Shown: positions 29,797 through 41,118 of the stretch, piece after piece
Layout: each line of letters begins with the position of its first letter
How positions within the stretch are numbered: position 1 is the first letter of the stretch
Origin: Agapetus fuscipes
Taxonomy: Eukaryota; Arthropoda; Insecta; Trichoptera; Glossosomatidae
Reading direction: 5' to 3'
Assembly: GCA_951799405.1 (NCBI GenBank)
Contig: CATOGX010000090.1
Location: 18,974 to 82,973 of the forward strand
Length of the DNA stretch: 64,000 nucleotides
Notes under the pieces: generated by a model
Seen by the model: the letters and a program-made list of their open reading frames with translations, nothing else
What the model was told of the DNA's origin: nothing
The model's database searches: none
Translations under genes and position numbers: made by a program

Positions 29797-30862
29797 TAAT
29801 TTCTTGGCAGAGAAAGGGCTAACTAAAAAATATTGTTCTAAAATTGAAAAGCTCTTATATATACCTACATATATAATTCATTACTTTTTTAAAAAATATA
29901 TTATAAAGTATGGCCACCATACAAAGTGACAAATTTCCATAAAAAAATAATTGTAATATTTTTGTCAGCAAAACGTCTAATACCCATAAATAAACCTACA
30001 GAACGATTCGCCTAAACAAGTGCTATGTAAAAACAATAACAATTGCCTCATAAAACTCATTGTTTTGGGGGTTGCGATACAAGAGAAAAGCTTGCATTAC
30101 TCCCATTCTTAAAAAGCCTCAGTTGGACCCAGAAGACCTTTCAAATTTCCGACCCATCTCGAACTTCTCGTTTATATCTAAAATAATTGAAAGAATTGTG
30201 GCAATGAGACTAACTAGTTATCAACAATCTGAGGGACTTTTGGCCAAGAAACGATTGGCTTTTACACACTCTCATTCAACTGAAACGGGCATTGATCTTA
30301 TTTTATCTGATCTCACTACTCAAATTGAAGGAGAAATTGATTGAAAAGATTATACGGTATATCCGGAAAGGCTTTACTGTGGCTCGCCGACTACCTGAAA
30401 AATTGGAGTCAGGCTGTCCAACTCTAAAACGGAATGTACATCTTTATTAATCTCACCACAGGTGTGCCACATGTTGTGCTCTTTATACACTACGGGAGCA
30501 CTTTCATCCGCTGCCAACTTGCGTAATTTCTAAGCTACATCTTGCAACACTAATAATACAAGAACACCTAACATAAGAATATCCCCGCACTCTCTGAATC
30601 CACGTTATGATTACGAATCTGTTCATCTCCACACTCGCATTCATTCATTTTTTTGCCATCCAGGTAAATAAATGAAATATTGACGTCTGTTTTTAGAGAT
30701 GAAGTATTTGTATATCTAACACTAATTATATTGGTGTTGGATATAAAACCTGATTACTACCCTAAATAATGATTCATGTATGTTGGTATATATAAGAGAT
30801 TTTCAATTGGACAACATTATTTTTTAGTTGACTCGTTCTCTGCCAAGAAATTTAATTATTGA
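29797..30862. repeat. Pair of inverted repeats of about 85 bp enclosing 0.9 kb
   Basis: TTTCTTGGCAGAGAA at 29800 and its reverse complement TTCTCTGCCAAGAAA at about 30837 continue inward with matching AACTAAAAAATA and CTCTTATATATACC blocks. An L2-like LINE fragment lies inside. May be TIRs of a DNA element or two copies of one repeat in inverse orientation. Confidence 0.6.
30085..30460 (+). pseudogene. L2/CR1-like LINE RT fragment
   Basis: Encodes ACITPILKKPQLDPEDLSNF, RPISN and HSTETGIDLILSDL, conserved fingers-domain motifs of CR1/L2 LINEs. Then frame damage and a jump to NSKTECTSLLIS. The YADD region is missing. Confidence 0.75.
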
Positions 30863-31563
30863 TAATAATAAAACACATTTGTATAGCGCCTTTTCGTGAC
30901 TGAGTCACTGCAAAGGCGCTTTGTAATTGTCTTTGAAAAAAATAAGTTTTGAGCCCTTTTCGAAAAGCTGCCTCAGTCTTTAGCTCCCTGAAGGTCACAA
31001 GAAGAGAATTCCAAACCGTCGGAGCAGCAACGCTAAAGGCTCGGTCACCAAACACCGTCCTCGGGCTCTACGCGGCAGCTGGAGCAGACTTTTATTCGAG
31101 TCCCTGGATCTGAGTGTCTGTCCTCGGGTAGTAACATCCATTTTGGTGACCAGTTCAGACAGGTAGTGAGATGCTGCTCCATTTAGTATTCTGAAGGTGA
31201 GTACACACATCTTGTACTGTATCCTCTGGGAAATTGGAAACCAGTTAAGTTCAAACAGAAAGGGCGTTATGTGGCAAAATTTGGACTTACCAAATATAAG
31301 CCTCGCTGCTGCATTCTGGACCGACTGCAGTCTCTTCAGTTGATTCTTTGGCTGGGAAGCGAATATTGAGTTACAGTAATCAAGTTTACTGATAACAAAA
31401 GAGTTCACCATGGCCTTGATGACATGTGTGGGGAGACATCTTCTGATGAAGTACAGCTGCCGTAGCCTAAAAAAACCTGTTCTAACAGTCTTGCTGACGT
31501 GTTCTTTCATGGTGAGATTAATAAAGATGTACATTCCGTTTTGGAGTTGGACAGCCTGACTCC
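30850..31563 (-). pseudogene. L2/CR1-like LINE RT C-terminal fragment
   Basis: Minus strand: TMKEHVSKTVRTGFFRLRQL, VISKLDYCNS, RLQSVQNAAARLIF and, in a second frame, FGDRAFSVAAPTVWNSL. This is the classic post-catalytic end of L2-type LINEs. A frameshift lies near 31050. The upstream end runs into the N gap. Confidence 0.8.
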
Positions 31564-31763
31564 NNNNNNNNNNNNNNNNNNNNNNNNNNNNNNNNNNNNN
31601 NNNNNNNNNNNNNNNNNNNNNNNNNNNNNNNNNNNNNNNNNNNNNNNNNNNNNNNNNNNNNNNNNNNNNNNNNNNNNNNNNNNNNNNNNNNNNNNNNNNN
31701 NNNNNNNNNNNNNNNNNNNNNNNNNNNNNNNNNNNNNNNNNNNNNNNNNNNNNNNNNNNNNNN
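31564..31763. other. Assembly gap (200 N)
   Basis: A run of exactly 200 N, the usual size of a scaffold join of unknown length. Its right edge coincides with the start of arm B. Its left edge lies at the end of a 55-60 bp segment that is repeated in inverted orientation at about 30398-30456. Reading frames spanning it are meaningless. Confidence 0.99.
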
Positions 31764-31837
31764 AAATGGCATGTGAAAAAAAAATCACAAACCTCGAGGT
31801 ATGTGATGTTTTGTCATGTGATTTTTATCCTTCATTC

Positions 31838-32070
31838 CTTGACTTAAAGGCTGGTATGATGCTGCCCCCCCACAATGTAAAAAATGGTTCACTTTGCTTA
31901 TGTTCCCCCAGTTTCAGGTCGACAAAAGTTGCATGGCTTATGCTCATTTGAGGCTTGAATTTTAATTTGTAAGTACACAGTATTTGTAAGCGCGAACTTA
32001 CACACGTCGGTGGGCATGCATTTGATTTGAGTTTTTAATGATTATATATCTTTGATTATAGATTATAGTG
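31838..32070 (+). mobile_element. LINE 3'-unit copy (arm B)
   Basis: Mirror of 17163-17406: TTCCTTGACTTAAAGGCTGG to TTGATTATAGATTATAG. Confidence 0.7.
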
Positions 32071-32327
32071 TTGCTTTCATAGTAATATATTTTCTGTCTT
32101 GTTCTGTCATGTGTCGTTTTGTCACTGTGCCGTTCAATCCTGTCACCCGTTTAAGCGCATACACAGTAAAAGTCTAGTGAGGGAATGGGCATACGCTGTG
32201 ACCTCAATCGTGCAAAAGCATTTATGTAACTTATACATAAAAACATTTGGATTCCAGTGGGTAAAAAAACACTTGAAATCTGAATGAATTTTCTAGAAAA
32301 AAAAATTATTTCTGTTTTCTATTTTAA

Positions 32328-32600
32328 GGAACCCTGTGCGGGAGGCTCCCAAATTCTTGAAAGTTCCGGGGGTCTATATCACCCTGGAAGCATGTGTATC
32401 TAATATGTAAAATCAAACGGATGTATGTTTGTCCTGTATGGATTCCTAAACTACTGAACAGTTTGCGATGAAACTTACATAAGTAATTCTTTACATGCCA
32501 ACATAGTCTTTGTTTTTTTTAAGGAATCCTGTGCAGGAGGCTCCCCAATTCTTGAGAGTCTTGGGGGTCTATGTCACCCTGGAAGAGTGCCGCAGAGGTG
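32328..32600. repeat. Unclassified repeat (arm B mirror of 16640-16890)
   Basis: GGAACCCTGTGCGGGAGGCT and GGAATCCTGTGCAGGAGGCT about 190 bp apart, each followed by GGGGTCTAT. Contains CTACTGAACAGTTTGCGATG. Confidence 0.45.
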
Positions 32601-33186
32601 TTGCTTGAATTGTTGCTTCTGTCGTGAGGCGCTGCAAGGAAGTGGCGATTGATGTTAGTTTTGAATAAAACCGTTGAAATATTGTTTCGAATATGTAGTT
32701 GTGTGTTGCGAATTGTCTGCTCTTGTCTGTGTGAGTTAATCATAAAATCTGGGAAATCTCTCTAGAAATAAATAGACGTTAGGTATTTATATAATTTGAT
32801 TTGTATTGTTCAAGTGTTTGATCGGATGTTCTAGTAAAGTATCAAAAGGTTCCAATTCACAATGATTTGAGAATGTTCTTTATTTTTGCTATATAATAAA
32901 GCCCAAAACTCTGTATAGGAGAGAAGCCAGCTGAGCGTTGTATTGAGAAAGTGTAATGTGACTCTGTATCTGAACCGAAAGTGATTTAAAAAAAAAAAAT
33001 GAATTCGCGTACAAACATAACAATATTTTTCTTCTTGTGCCTCTTCAGTGAAAATTGGTGATTATTTAAGCAATTGGCACCTTCGGTATTGCAACACGAA
33101 ATAGGGATGTTGTGCTTCTGTCCGATCACTCTTTCAGGTCCTTCAACAAAATATTCATCTTCGACCTGGAGCTCGTCGTCCCTCAA

Positions 33187-33625
33187 TAGGGTAATTAACT
33201 TCACATTTTTTATTAATTTCATAAAATGATAGACTACATTCTTAAAAATACATTTGCTATTAAAAAAAATAATATCTGGCTTAGTTTTTTAATTATAGCT
33301 CTTTAAAATTCGCGCATTTTCGATTTCCGGTAAAACAGGGCATTTTTTTTATTTAGGCGGATTTGACGTCGATGGATCTTCGGATCTGTGGAGTGTACCG
33401 TTAGACCCTCGAAGACTGTCGGATCCATCTACGTCATTTCGACGTCACAGCGTGGCTAGCCGGCTGCGCTACGTTTTGTCGGGATTCAAATTCTCGGCAT
33501 TTTATTTTTGAAAATAATCAATGATATCTTTATTTTTACTACTTAAAAAATATATGGTTGTGATCCTTAAAATTTACTCTACACAACCATATTATTTGTA
33601 ATCGCTTCTATGTAAGTTATTCTTC
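33187..33625. mobile_element. MITE, arm B copy with one terminus lost
   Basis: Matches 15607-16049. The end at 33187 keeps TAGGGTAATTAAC. At the other end the sequence reads ATCGCTTCTATGTAAGTTATTCTTC, so the second TIR has been changed. Confidence 0.6.
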
Positions 33626-34181
33626 CCTGTATGGTGAGTTTGTGAGTGAGCGGCTATAATCTTTCAGTGATTTCTGAGCCGCCTTTGCTTTATGTAAACA
33701 CTTGAGAAAGTGTAGCTTCACGGGAGGGCCTTCTGCCACTCGCATCTCACATAACTTTTGCATGCGAGTCCTGTGACACATCCCCGGATGGGATGGATAT
33801 ACAGGGCGTGGGTCAGTGGAGGGGAGACTGACCCTGAGAGAAGGTGTTGTATGGTGAGTTTCTTAACTGAAAAAGAGTTGCACAAACAGCCACATGTACT
33901 ACTGTTAGATTACCGACGTACAAAAAATCTGGTGTTGTATGATTTAATCTTTTTTATTCGGCGGAATTTTCAGTTTTACGGTTTTAGTTTCCTGTACAGA
34001 TAAATAGGTTTCATGCGCGCAGTCCCGCCATGTGGTGATTAGGGGATGGAATGTTCTCGAAGCACGAATTGGAAATGTGCTGCCAGCGTGGGCGGTGAAA
34101 GCATACAAGACACAAGTACTCGCTAATACCAGTTGTTGCCAAATAAAGAGATGCCTTGTTATTCTAGTTAGTTTAAAAATT

Positions 34182-34310
34182 AAATTAGGCTGATTTATTT
34201 GGCGCTGTTTCTGTGTATACCACACCTCAAGAGCCCTCTGCGAGCATGGTCGTCGCTGTAAAAAGCGCCAATTCTCAAGCAAGACCCAAGATGGACCTTT
34301 TGATGACCGG
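34182..34310 (-). mobile_element. SINE family A, distal half only (arm B)
   Basis: Reverse complement of the end of family A (AATTCTCAAGCAAGACCC to GGCTGATTTATTTGG). The head half found at 13910-14055 in arm A is replaced here by about 600 bp with SINEs D and B. Confidence 0.7.
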
Positions 34311-34319
34311 GTCGATCAA

Positions 34320-34480
34320 TACATGTCGGGGTTAAGGCCGAGGGGGCCAAGTGGGCTGATCTTTCTAGCGTGTTTCGAATGGAACAACGTTGGTGGTTCG
34401 ATCCTCGCTTGGGTCATTTGACCATAACTTTGATCCTGGTACAACAGATGTTATTCGGTAGTCATTATTTAATACGCAAC
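34320..34480 (+). mobile_element. SINE family D copy (arm B only)
   Basis: GTTAAGGCCGAGGGGGCCAA, a tRNA-like head with GGTTCGATCCTC, and the block TCATTTGACCATAACTTTGA. Related to 25740-25895. Confidence 0.5.
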
Positions 34481-34487
34481 GCAAAAA

Positions 34488-34815
34488 CGCAACTAAGCTA
34501 CACATATAGTGTAACTTCTTGCCGCGTTATCCCCGAAGGGGTCGCATGTGGCGAGTTGAACCTATTTATTTTTACAGGTAAGGGGGCCGGCCTTACGCCA
34601 ACCACTTCGGTTGAAGTGGGGGTTTCCCAGCTCCCGAGAGAGCTGGTACTCATTTCTTGTGAAGGCTGAGTAAACCTTGCCGGTATTATTATTTTGGGGT
34701 TTGAAATAAACACCGAAACGGGAAATCATTTCTGACACCCTCGCGCTCGGTGGGATTCGAACCCGAGCTCACGGCATGGAATGCAAGCACTCTACCAACT
34801 GAGCTATCGACCGGT
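34488..34815 (-). mobile_element. SINE family B, near full length (arm B only)
   Basis: Head at the right end (reverse of GGTCGATAGCTCAGTTGG, B box GGGTTCGAATCCC) and the body to CGCAACTAAGCTACACATA reversed. No counterpart at this position in arm A. Confidence 0.85.
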
Positions 34816-35334
34816 TTAATATTAATAATTCATGAAAAATAAACAATAATGAATTATTACTTAAATGATGATATTAATGCCTGTTTCTGGCCAAGTAGAA
34901 TAGGTTGGTGAATCGCATTCCTCTTCACAAATCTATTAAAAAAAATACATCTAGGTTTTAGATTACAGATATGGAACTGGAGGACAGACAGCAGTGGCAA
35001 CGGTTGATCAAGGAGGCCAAGACCCGTATCAGGTTGTTGGGCTTATGATGATGATGATGAAAATGTGGGGAAAATTATTTATTTCACAGCATTTTTGTTT
35101 GCGCAGTTTCCCGCAATAATTTATAGGGAAAGTTTCGCTGTTGCGAAGCGCGCTTAAATATTCCAACACGATATTATAATTAGCCTAAAAATGTTTAAAT
35201 CGTAAAATACAACCCTGCAGAGAAAAGATGGTGGCAAAAGTTGCAAAATAAATTTGTACATTATCAAAATGAACCCGGTACACTTTCACGACTCTTACAT
35301 TGGTGCTGTGAACGGCTGGTGTAATAATAGGTAA

Positions 35335-35560
35335 CAATAATTTACTTTGAAATTCATATTAAATGTATTTCCACAAACATAAACGTATAAAGTCGCGCTT
35401 AAGCATGCCGCAAGTATACTTACGATATAAAAATCCAATCTTAAATGAACATAAGCCGACCTTCCCTGAAACAGGGATGACATTGGCAAAGTGAAGTATT
35501 TTGTACAGTATAGGTGGTCAGCTTCATACCAACCTATAAGTCAAGGTATATGGTAAAACT
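35335..35560 (-). mobile_element. LINE 3'-unit copy (arm B)
   Basis: Mirror of 13300-13510. The MITE at 35564 begins just beyond its 5' boundary. Confidence 0.7.
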
Positions 35561-35563
35561 GAA

Positions 35564-35981
35564 TAGGGAAATTTCACAAAAAAAAATTCTTGTGGATTTA
35601 AATTCCTTTATATTTGCTTATCATAAAAATTCTTGAATTTTATTTTTACTTGCTTTTTTTACAAAGTTATTCATGTTCAAAAAATGAAGTTTGAATTTAC
35701 GCGCCAAAACGCTCCTAAGATTGAATTTTCGGCTGTGACGTCATTTTCTTTGACTTTTTACAGCCATCGCAATACCAGCAGCGTTGTCGATACAAGAAAA
35801 TGACGTCACGGGGGCTACAAATTTCGTTGACGGATCGCACATCCGTTTCAAAACCGGTCAAAATTTTCAAAAGATCTTTTTCAAATTTAAAATTATGTAA
35901 ATTTATTTTGTTTATATGCTTATCGTAATCTAACAAAATTATACACTTTTTACCAAATTCCTAACTATTGCAATTACCCTA
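35564..35981. mobile_element. MITE with TAGGG termini, present only in arm B
   Basis: 418 bp, TAGGGAAATTTCAC at one end and CAATTACCCTA at the other. Arm A reads GTCACGAATTCAG at the same place (about 13281-13293), the unoccupied site. Same termini as 15607-16049, so the family was recently mobile or was lost cleanly from arm A. Confidence 0.75.
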
Positions 35982-36079
35982 TTCGTGACTTATTTAGATA
36001 AAGCTCTGAAGTTTCCTATTCTCATGTTTTATAGATTTTTTGTAGATTTTAATTTTTTTGTTACATTGTTTGTGTTCCT

Positions 36080-36220
36080 TGCATCCTTGACTTATAGGTT
36101 GGTATGAGGCTGACCACACATGCTGTAATACAATGATCACTTTTCCAATGACACCCCGTTTCAGGGAAGGTCGGCGAGAGTAGCAGGGCTCATGTTCATT
36201 TGAGATTGGGTTTTAAAAAT
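36080..36220 (+). mobile_element. LINE 3'-unit, 5' part (arm B)
   Basis: Mirror of 13065-13200; CCTTGACTTATAGGTTGG boundary present. Confidence 0.65.
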
Positions 36221-36236
36221 AAAAAAAACTAGGCTG

Positions 36237-36528
36237 ATTTATTTGGTAAGCACTGTTTTTGTGTGCATCACACCATAAGAGCCCTCTGCGAGCTTGGTCG
36301 TCGCTGTAGAAAGCGCCAATTCTCAAGCAAGAACCAGTTGCTGTAAGGCTGGATGGACCTTTAGTGACAGGTCTTTGGTAAAGTTATTTGAATTTTTTCA
36401 CCAAGCAAAGAGCACATTCGAAAATATACCTAAATGGTTTATTCTTTTGTGCTTCGCCGGGTTTCGAACTCATAACCTTCCATTTACGAGTCCGAAGTGT
36501 TACCAGTGGACTACGGACCGGTCATTTT
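36237..36528 (-). mobile_element. SINE family A, uninterrupted (arm B)
   Basis: Mirror of 12490-13062 without the 257-bp insert. It reads through TTGCTGTAAGGCTGGATGG, the target site in empty form. Confidence 0.8.
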
Positions 36529-36640
36529 ATGTTGTAAGTTCATATGCGGTATGTGTAAACGAGAACTTACACGAGTCTGTTTGTGGGAATGCATTTAATA
36601 TGAACTTTAAATGTAAATATGTCTTTGCAACTTAAATAAG
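36529..36640 (+). mobile_element. LINE 3'-unit, terminal part (arm B)
   Basis: Mirror of 12375-12489, from TTTATGTTGTAAGTTCATAT to TTGCAACTTAAATAAG. Confidence 0.65.
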
Positions 36641-37261
36641 ATAAGTATAAGAAGTATATACATATATTTGGATATTTTTAAACAGTCGTTTGTGATATCG
36701 ACCCACCATGACTTGGCAGTTGAAATGTTACGTATTTTTTACTCAGATGTTTGCCCACAGATAGCAACCGTGGAAGTGCGCTCGCTTTTATTTAAAAATC
36801 AATACATTTGAAATAAATCATACCTACTTTCGACTGCTGTCTTCGCGTACCATTCGATTGGGAACTGAGTACGTATCGCTGCCTTAGTTCTTGTTTATTG
36901 TATACGCCATTGAGAAAATTTTACATTAGCAACGTTTGCATGTGTACTGGACCAATGTGTCTTATAAAAACAAGAAATTTATTTAAAAAATATTTAAAAG
37001 AACTCTCACATTATCGAGTTTTACGGTTTTTCTTAGCTCAGATTGTGTAGAATTTGATTCATAAGACAACTGCATGAAAAAGTCATATTTGACAAGATTG
37101 GCGTATACGATAAACAAGAACTGGGGGAGCGGTGTGTAGACTGCCTTACTTTCCCAAATATCACGGGTTCAACACCACTGGCAGACACATGCAGCATTTG
37201 TACACGTGAACTTACATTTCTCTGTTTGTTGGCATGCATTTAATATCAATCTTAAATGTCT

Positions 37262-37478
37262 TCAATTTTTTCTTCGCTGGGTTGAAAAATTCATAAACCT
37301 TTACCAATGACCGGTCACCAAAGGTCCATCCAGCCTTACAGCAGCTGAGTCTTGCTTGAGTATTGGCGCTTTGTAGCGACGATCAAGCTCGCACACCTCT
37401 GCGACACTACAACAAGTGTCATAGACCCCTAGAGTCTCTAGAATCTAGGTAGTCTCCCGCACAGGATTTCTTAAAAAA
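37262..37478 (+). mobile_element. SINE family A fragment (arm B)
   Basis: Mirror of 11571-11757, body only, ending with AGTCTCCCGCACAGGATTTC. Confidence 0.65.
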
Positions 37479-37506
37479 ATATATCTTTGCAATTAATTTT
37501 ATATTA

Positions 37507-37697
37507 TGGTTTACTCAGCCTTCACAAGGAATGAGAACCAGCTTCCTCGGGATTTGGGAAACCTCTACTTCAATTGAAGTGGTTGGCGTGAGGCAGGACC
37601 CCTTACCTGTAAAAATAAATAGGTTCCACTCGCTGCATGCGACTCCTTCGGAGACAACGCGGCAAGAAGTTACATTATATGTGGAGGTATGCTACTA
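37507..37697 (+). mobile_element. SINE family B fragment (arm B)
   Basis: Mirror of 11343-11527: TTTACTCAGCCTTCACAAGG to AACGCGGCAAGAAGTTACA. Confidence 0.7.
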
Positions 37698-37779
37698 GCT
37701 TCAGTAGCATCAATTCACTTACTTTTAGAGTCATGGGCACGTCTCTAACCTGGAGGTTTGTTTGTTACCGTGCCGTCGC

Positions 37780-37960
37780 TTTCAACATCACGGAAAGGAC
37801 TTCTGCGACTTGAAAATATATAGCTTTGAATGAGCGTCCACGTGATGTGGGTCCTTCTGACACATACATGCGGGACGGGTATGAGGAGGGTTGGAGCTTA
37901 GTCACGTCACGTATATATTTTGTGCTCCACCGGGATTCGAACCAGGCGCATGCATAGGGA
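37780..37960 (-). mobile_element. SINE-like element (arm B)
   Basis: Mirror of 11080-11290 with several base differences, including the CACCGGGATTCGAACCAGG B-box complement. Confidence 0.5.
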
Positions 37961-38074
37961 CAGATACATTCCAGAATAAATATTTTTCCCATTTCTTTAA
38001 AATAACTCATTTGAAATTGACTGAAATGCTAACGATGGCTCCAATCGAACTTAAATATTGAATTTTAAATCTCA

Positions 38075-38335
38075 ATATTTATGTTCCTTGACTTATAGGT
38101 TGATATGCGGCTGACCACCCATGCTTTAAAAATGGTTCACTTTGCCAATGCCACCACTGTTTCAGGAAAGGACAGCAAGAGTATGTCCATTTAAGATTTG
38201 GTTTTAATGTTGTAGGTTCACATGCGGCATGTGCAAGCGCGAACTTGTATGTGTCAGCTTGTGAAAATGCATGTAATGTGAATCTCCAATGTAACATATA
38301 TTTGCAACTTAGATTAGAGAGATTGGATTAGAATA
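38075..38335 (+). mobile_element. LINE 3'-unit copy (arm B)
   Basis: Mirror of 10695-10965; TGTTCCTTGACTTATAGG boundary and TTGCAACTTAGATTAGAGAG end. Confidence 0.8.
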
Positions 38336-38339
38336 TTTA

Positions 38340-38472
38340 GCTTAAATGCGTTTTTACCGTTTATTGCCTACCTATTAGGCGCATATGCCTGTATAGGATG
38401 CACGCCCCTGATTCGAACCCACGACCTGCCATTTAAGAGTCCGAAGCGTTACCACTAGACTGCGCACCGGTC
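38340..38472 (-). mobile_element. SINE family C (arm B)
   Basis: Mirror of 10563-10690. Confidence 0.6.
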
Positions 38473-38477
38473 AAGCC

Positions 38478-38822
38478 CTAGATACGCACCTCGCAACTCG
38501 CAACTAAGCTACACATATAGTTTAACTTCTTGCCGCGTTATTTCCGAAGGGGTCGCATGTGGCGAGTTGAACCTATTTATTTTTACTGGTAATGGGGCCG
38601 GCCTTACGCCAATCCCTTCTGTTGAAGTGGGGGTTTTCCCAGCTCCCGAGAGGGCTGGTACGCATTTCTTGTGAAGGCTGAGTAAGCCTCGCCGGTATTT
38701 GATTTTGGGGTTTGAAATAAATACAGAAACGGGGAAATCATTTCTGACACACTCTTGGAGGGATTCGAACCCGAGCTCACGGCGTGGAGTGCAAGCACTC
38801 TACCAACTGAGCTATTGACCGG
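38478..38822 (-). mobile_element. SINE family B (arm B)
   Basis: Mirror of 10208-10545, nearly identical; head at the right end (CCAACTGAGCTATTGACCGG). Confidence 0.85.
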
Positions 38823-38829
38823 ACCGGAT

Positions 38830-39300
38830 CTAATCTAATAAAACTAATCTAATCTAAGTTGCAAATATATGTTACATTTAAGATTCACATTACATGCATT
38901 TTCACAACCACACACGTACAAGTTCGCGCTTGCACATGCCGCATGTGAACCTACAACATAAAAACCAAATCTCAAATGGACATACACCCTGCAACTCTTG
39001 CCGTCCTTCCTTGAAACAGGGGTGACATTGGCAAAGTGAACCATTTATACAGCATGGGTGGTCAGCCGCATACCAACCTATAAGTCAAGGAACATACACG
39101 ACAAATGACATTTTTAAATCAATAAATAATAATATGTATGGACATCAAACTTAAACGGAAAACCAATTCACAATTTAATAAACCCTAGCCGCCAACATTA
39201 CAGATCAACCGCCATTTCTTTCTGTCCTTATTTCATTTCCTCCACAGTCATAACCTTCTTCACACAGGCTCTTCTTTTATTATGATTTTGGATGATGATG
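38830..39300 (-). mobile_element. 5'-truncated LINE copy (arm B)
   Basis: Mirror of 9752-10205; ends in CTAATCTAATAAAACTAATC. Confidence 0.8.
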
Positions 39301-39317
39301 TTCCATACTTATATTAT

Positions 39318-39570
39318 TATTCCTTGACTTATAGGTTGGTATGAGGCTGACCACCCATACTGTAAAAAATGGTTCACTTTGCCAATGTCAGCCCTGTTTC
39401 AGGGAAGGTCGGTAAAAGTTGTGGGGCTTATGTTCATTTGAGGTTTGGATTTTATTTGTAAGTACACAATCAGCATTTGTAAGCGCGAACTACACGTGTT
39501 TGTTTGTGGGCATACATCTGAGAGCTTTGAATGAATATATCCTTGCAACGTAGATTATAGATTATAGATA
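39318..39570 (+). mobile_element. LINE 3'-unit copy (arm B)
   Basis: Mirror of 9460-9740; ends in GATTATAGATTATAGATAG. Confidence 0.8.
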
Positions 39571-39839
39571 GATGTAGAATGGTCGGGGATATGAATTTGT
39601 GTGTGTTGAGTTAAAAATACTTTGTTTGTGGGTTCGCCCATCGATCCTCCTGTCATGGCGGAGCACCTACCTGTACTAGCAATAAACGCAAATGACTACC
39701 ACGTATATAATGTCATGTACTATATAGTATTATTATATTACCATGTACCTAACCATTATTTACTATGTGATGTTTATGTGGAAATGTCCAGTAGGGTCAA
39801 AGGTCAACATGTAGGCGCAATAATAATAATAATAATATC

Positions 39840-40325
39840 AGGCTAATTTATTTTAAATTACAAATGATAAGAGAGCGCCGTTTTTGTGTGTGTCACACCT
39901 CAAGCGCTCTCTCCGATCATAGATAACACTTTCTAAAAAGGTGTGTCTTGAGTGCTTCGCGAAATACACACACAGATTTGGAGTTCTTCACTCCGGGTGG
40001 CAGTCTGTTCTACTCCACCGGACCCGCAACACGGAAAGCGCGGTCTCCGAAATTTGTACGAATCTGACGGCGTGGCTGAACCACATTGACTGCTCCATCG
40101 CCCGTGGATCTGAGTGTCTGCCTTCTTACACCCATCTCAACAGGCAACATCATGTCAGTCAGATAAGGTGGAGCCAAGCCATTGATGGCTTTATATACCA
40201 TCACACAAACACGGTAGACCACCCTCTCCGGGAAACGAAGCCAATGTAGTGTTTTTAACAGCGGAGTGATGGGAGCGAATTTGGGTATCCCGAATATGAG
40301 CAACTATGAATGTAAAACAACTAAT
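39840..40325 (-). pseudogene. L2/CR1-like LINE RT C-terminal fragment (arm B)
   Basis: Mirror of 8713-9220. Frame open through INGLAPPYLTDMM and FGDRAFRVAGPVE, i.e. without the TAG seen in arm A near 8922. (AAT)n tail at 39818-39836. Confidence 0.75.
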
Positions 40326-40866
40326 CTATAGATGTCGCGGTAGAGGAAGACCGAGAAAGGTATGGACGGACCAAATTTCCGAAATTGCGAATGAATGGAA
40401 TATCCAGAGTCATAATAAAAGGAGAGCTTTGTATGAGAAAGGTTATGACTCTGGATGAAATGAAAGAAGTATGTTAGGACAGAAATAAATGGCGGTTGAT
40501 CTATAATGCTGGCGGCTATGGTTAGGGTTTCTCAAGTTTTCCAAATTTTTGTAAATTTTAAATTGGAATTTTGTATTCGATTTAAATGTTTTTGTCTAAA
40601 ATGTTATTTTTTGCGTATGTTCCTTGACTTATAGAGGTTGGTATGCGGCTGACCATCCATGCTGTAGAAAATGGTTCACTTTGCCAATGTCACCCCTGTT
40701 TCAGGGAAGGTCGGCAAGAGTTGCAGGGTGTATGTCCGTTTGAGATTTGGTTTTTCATGTTGTAAGCTCACATGCGGCATGCACAGGCGCGAACTTGCAC
40801 GTGTCTGCTTGTGAAAATGCATGTAATGTGAATCCCCAATGTTGCATATCTTTGCAACTTATGCAT
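40326..40866 (+). mobile_element. 5'-truncated LINE copy (arm B)
   Basis: Mirror of 8171-8712: RGRGRPRKVW-like codons, KKVMTLDEMKEV-like codons in a damaged frame, 3' unit and end at TTGCAACTTATGCATG. Confidence 0.8.
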
Positions 40867-41093
40867 GTATCTATCACAGACTAAGATAATTTTAAAGTAA
40901 TTTTTACCACCTTAAAAGTAAAACTGGTACGTGATGGGTCAGCCTCATACCAACGTATTCGTCACAAAATCCTAACATCAAAGACCTATGACGTTTGCCA
41001 GCTGAGAAAAAATAAAATTTGGAACACCCGTTCTCTTTCAGTCCCTAAGTGAAGAATAATTCAATCCACAAATTGCGAAACTTTTTTTGCCAG

Positions 41094-41118
41094 AGGTACT
41101 TTTCATGTTCACATAGGT
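41094..41118. other. Empty target site of the arm A LINE/BEL insertion
   Basis: The reverse complement reads GTGAACATGAAAAGTACCTC without interruption. In arm A the 6.9-kb nested insertion lies between two GAAAAGTA copies at this point. Confidence 0.9.

Noticed and set aside
31499..31951. ORFs across the N run
   Set aside because: They consist mostly of unknown residues.
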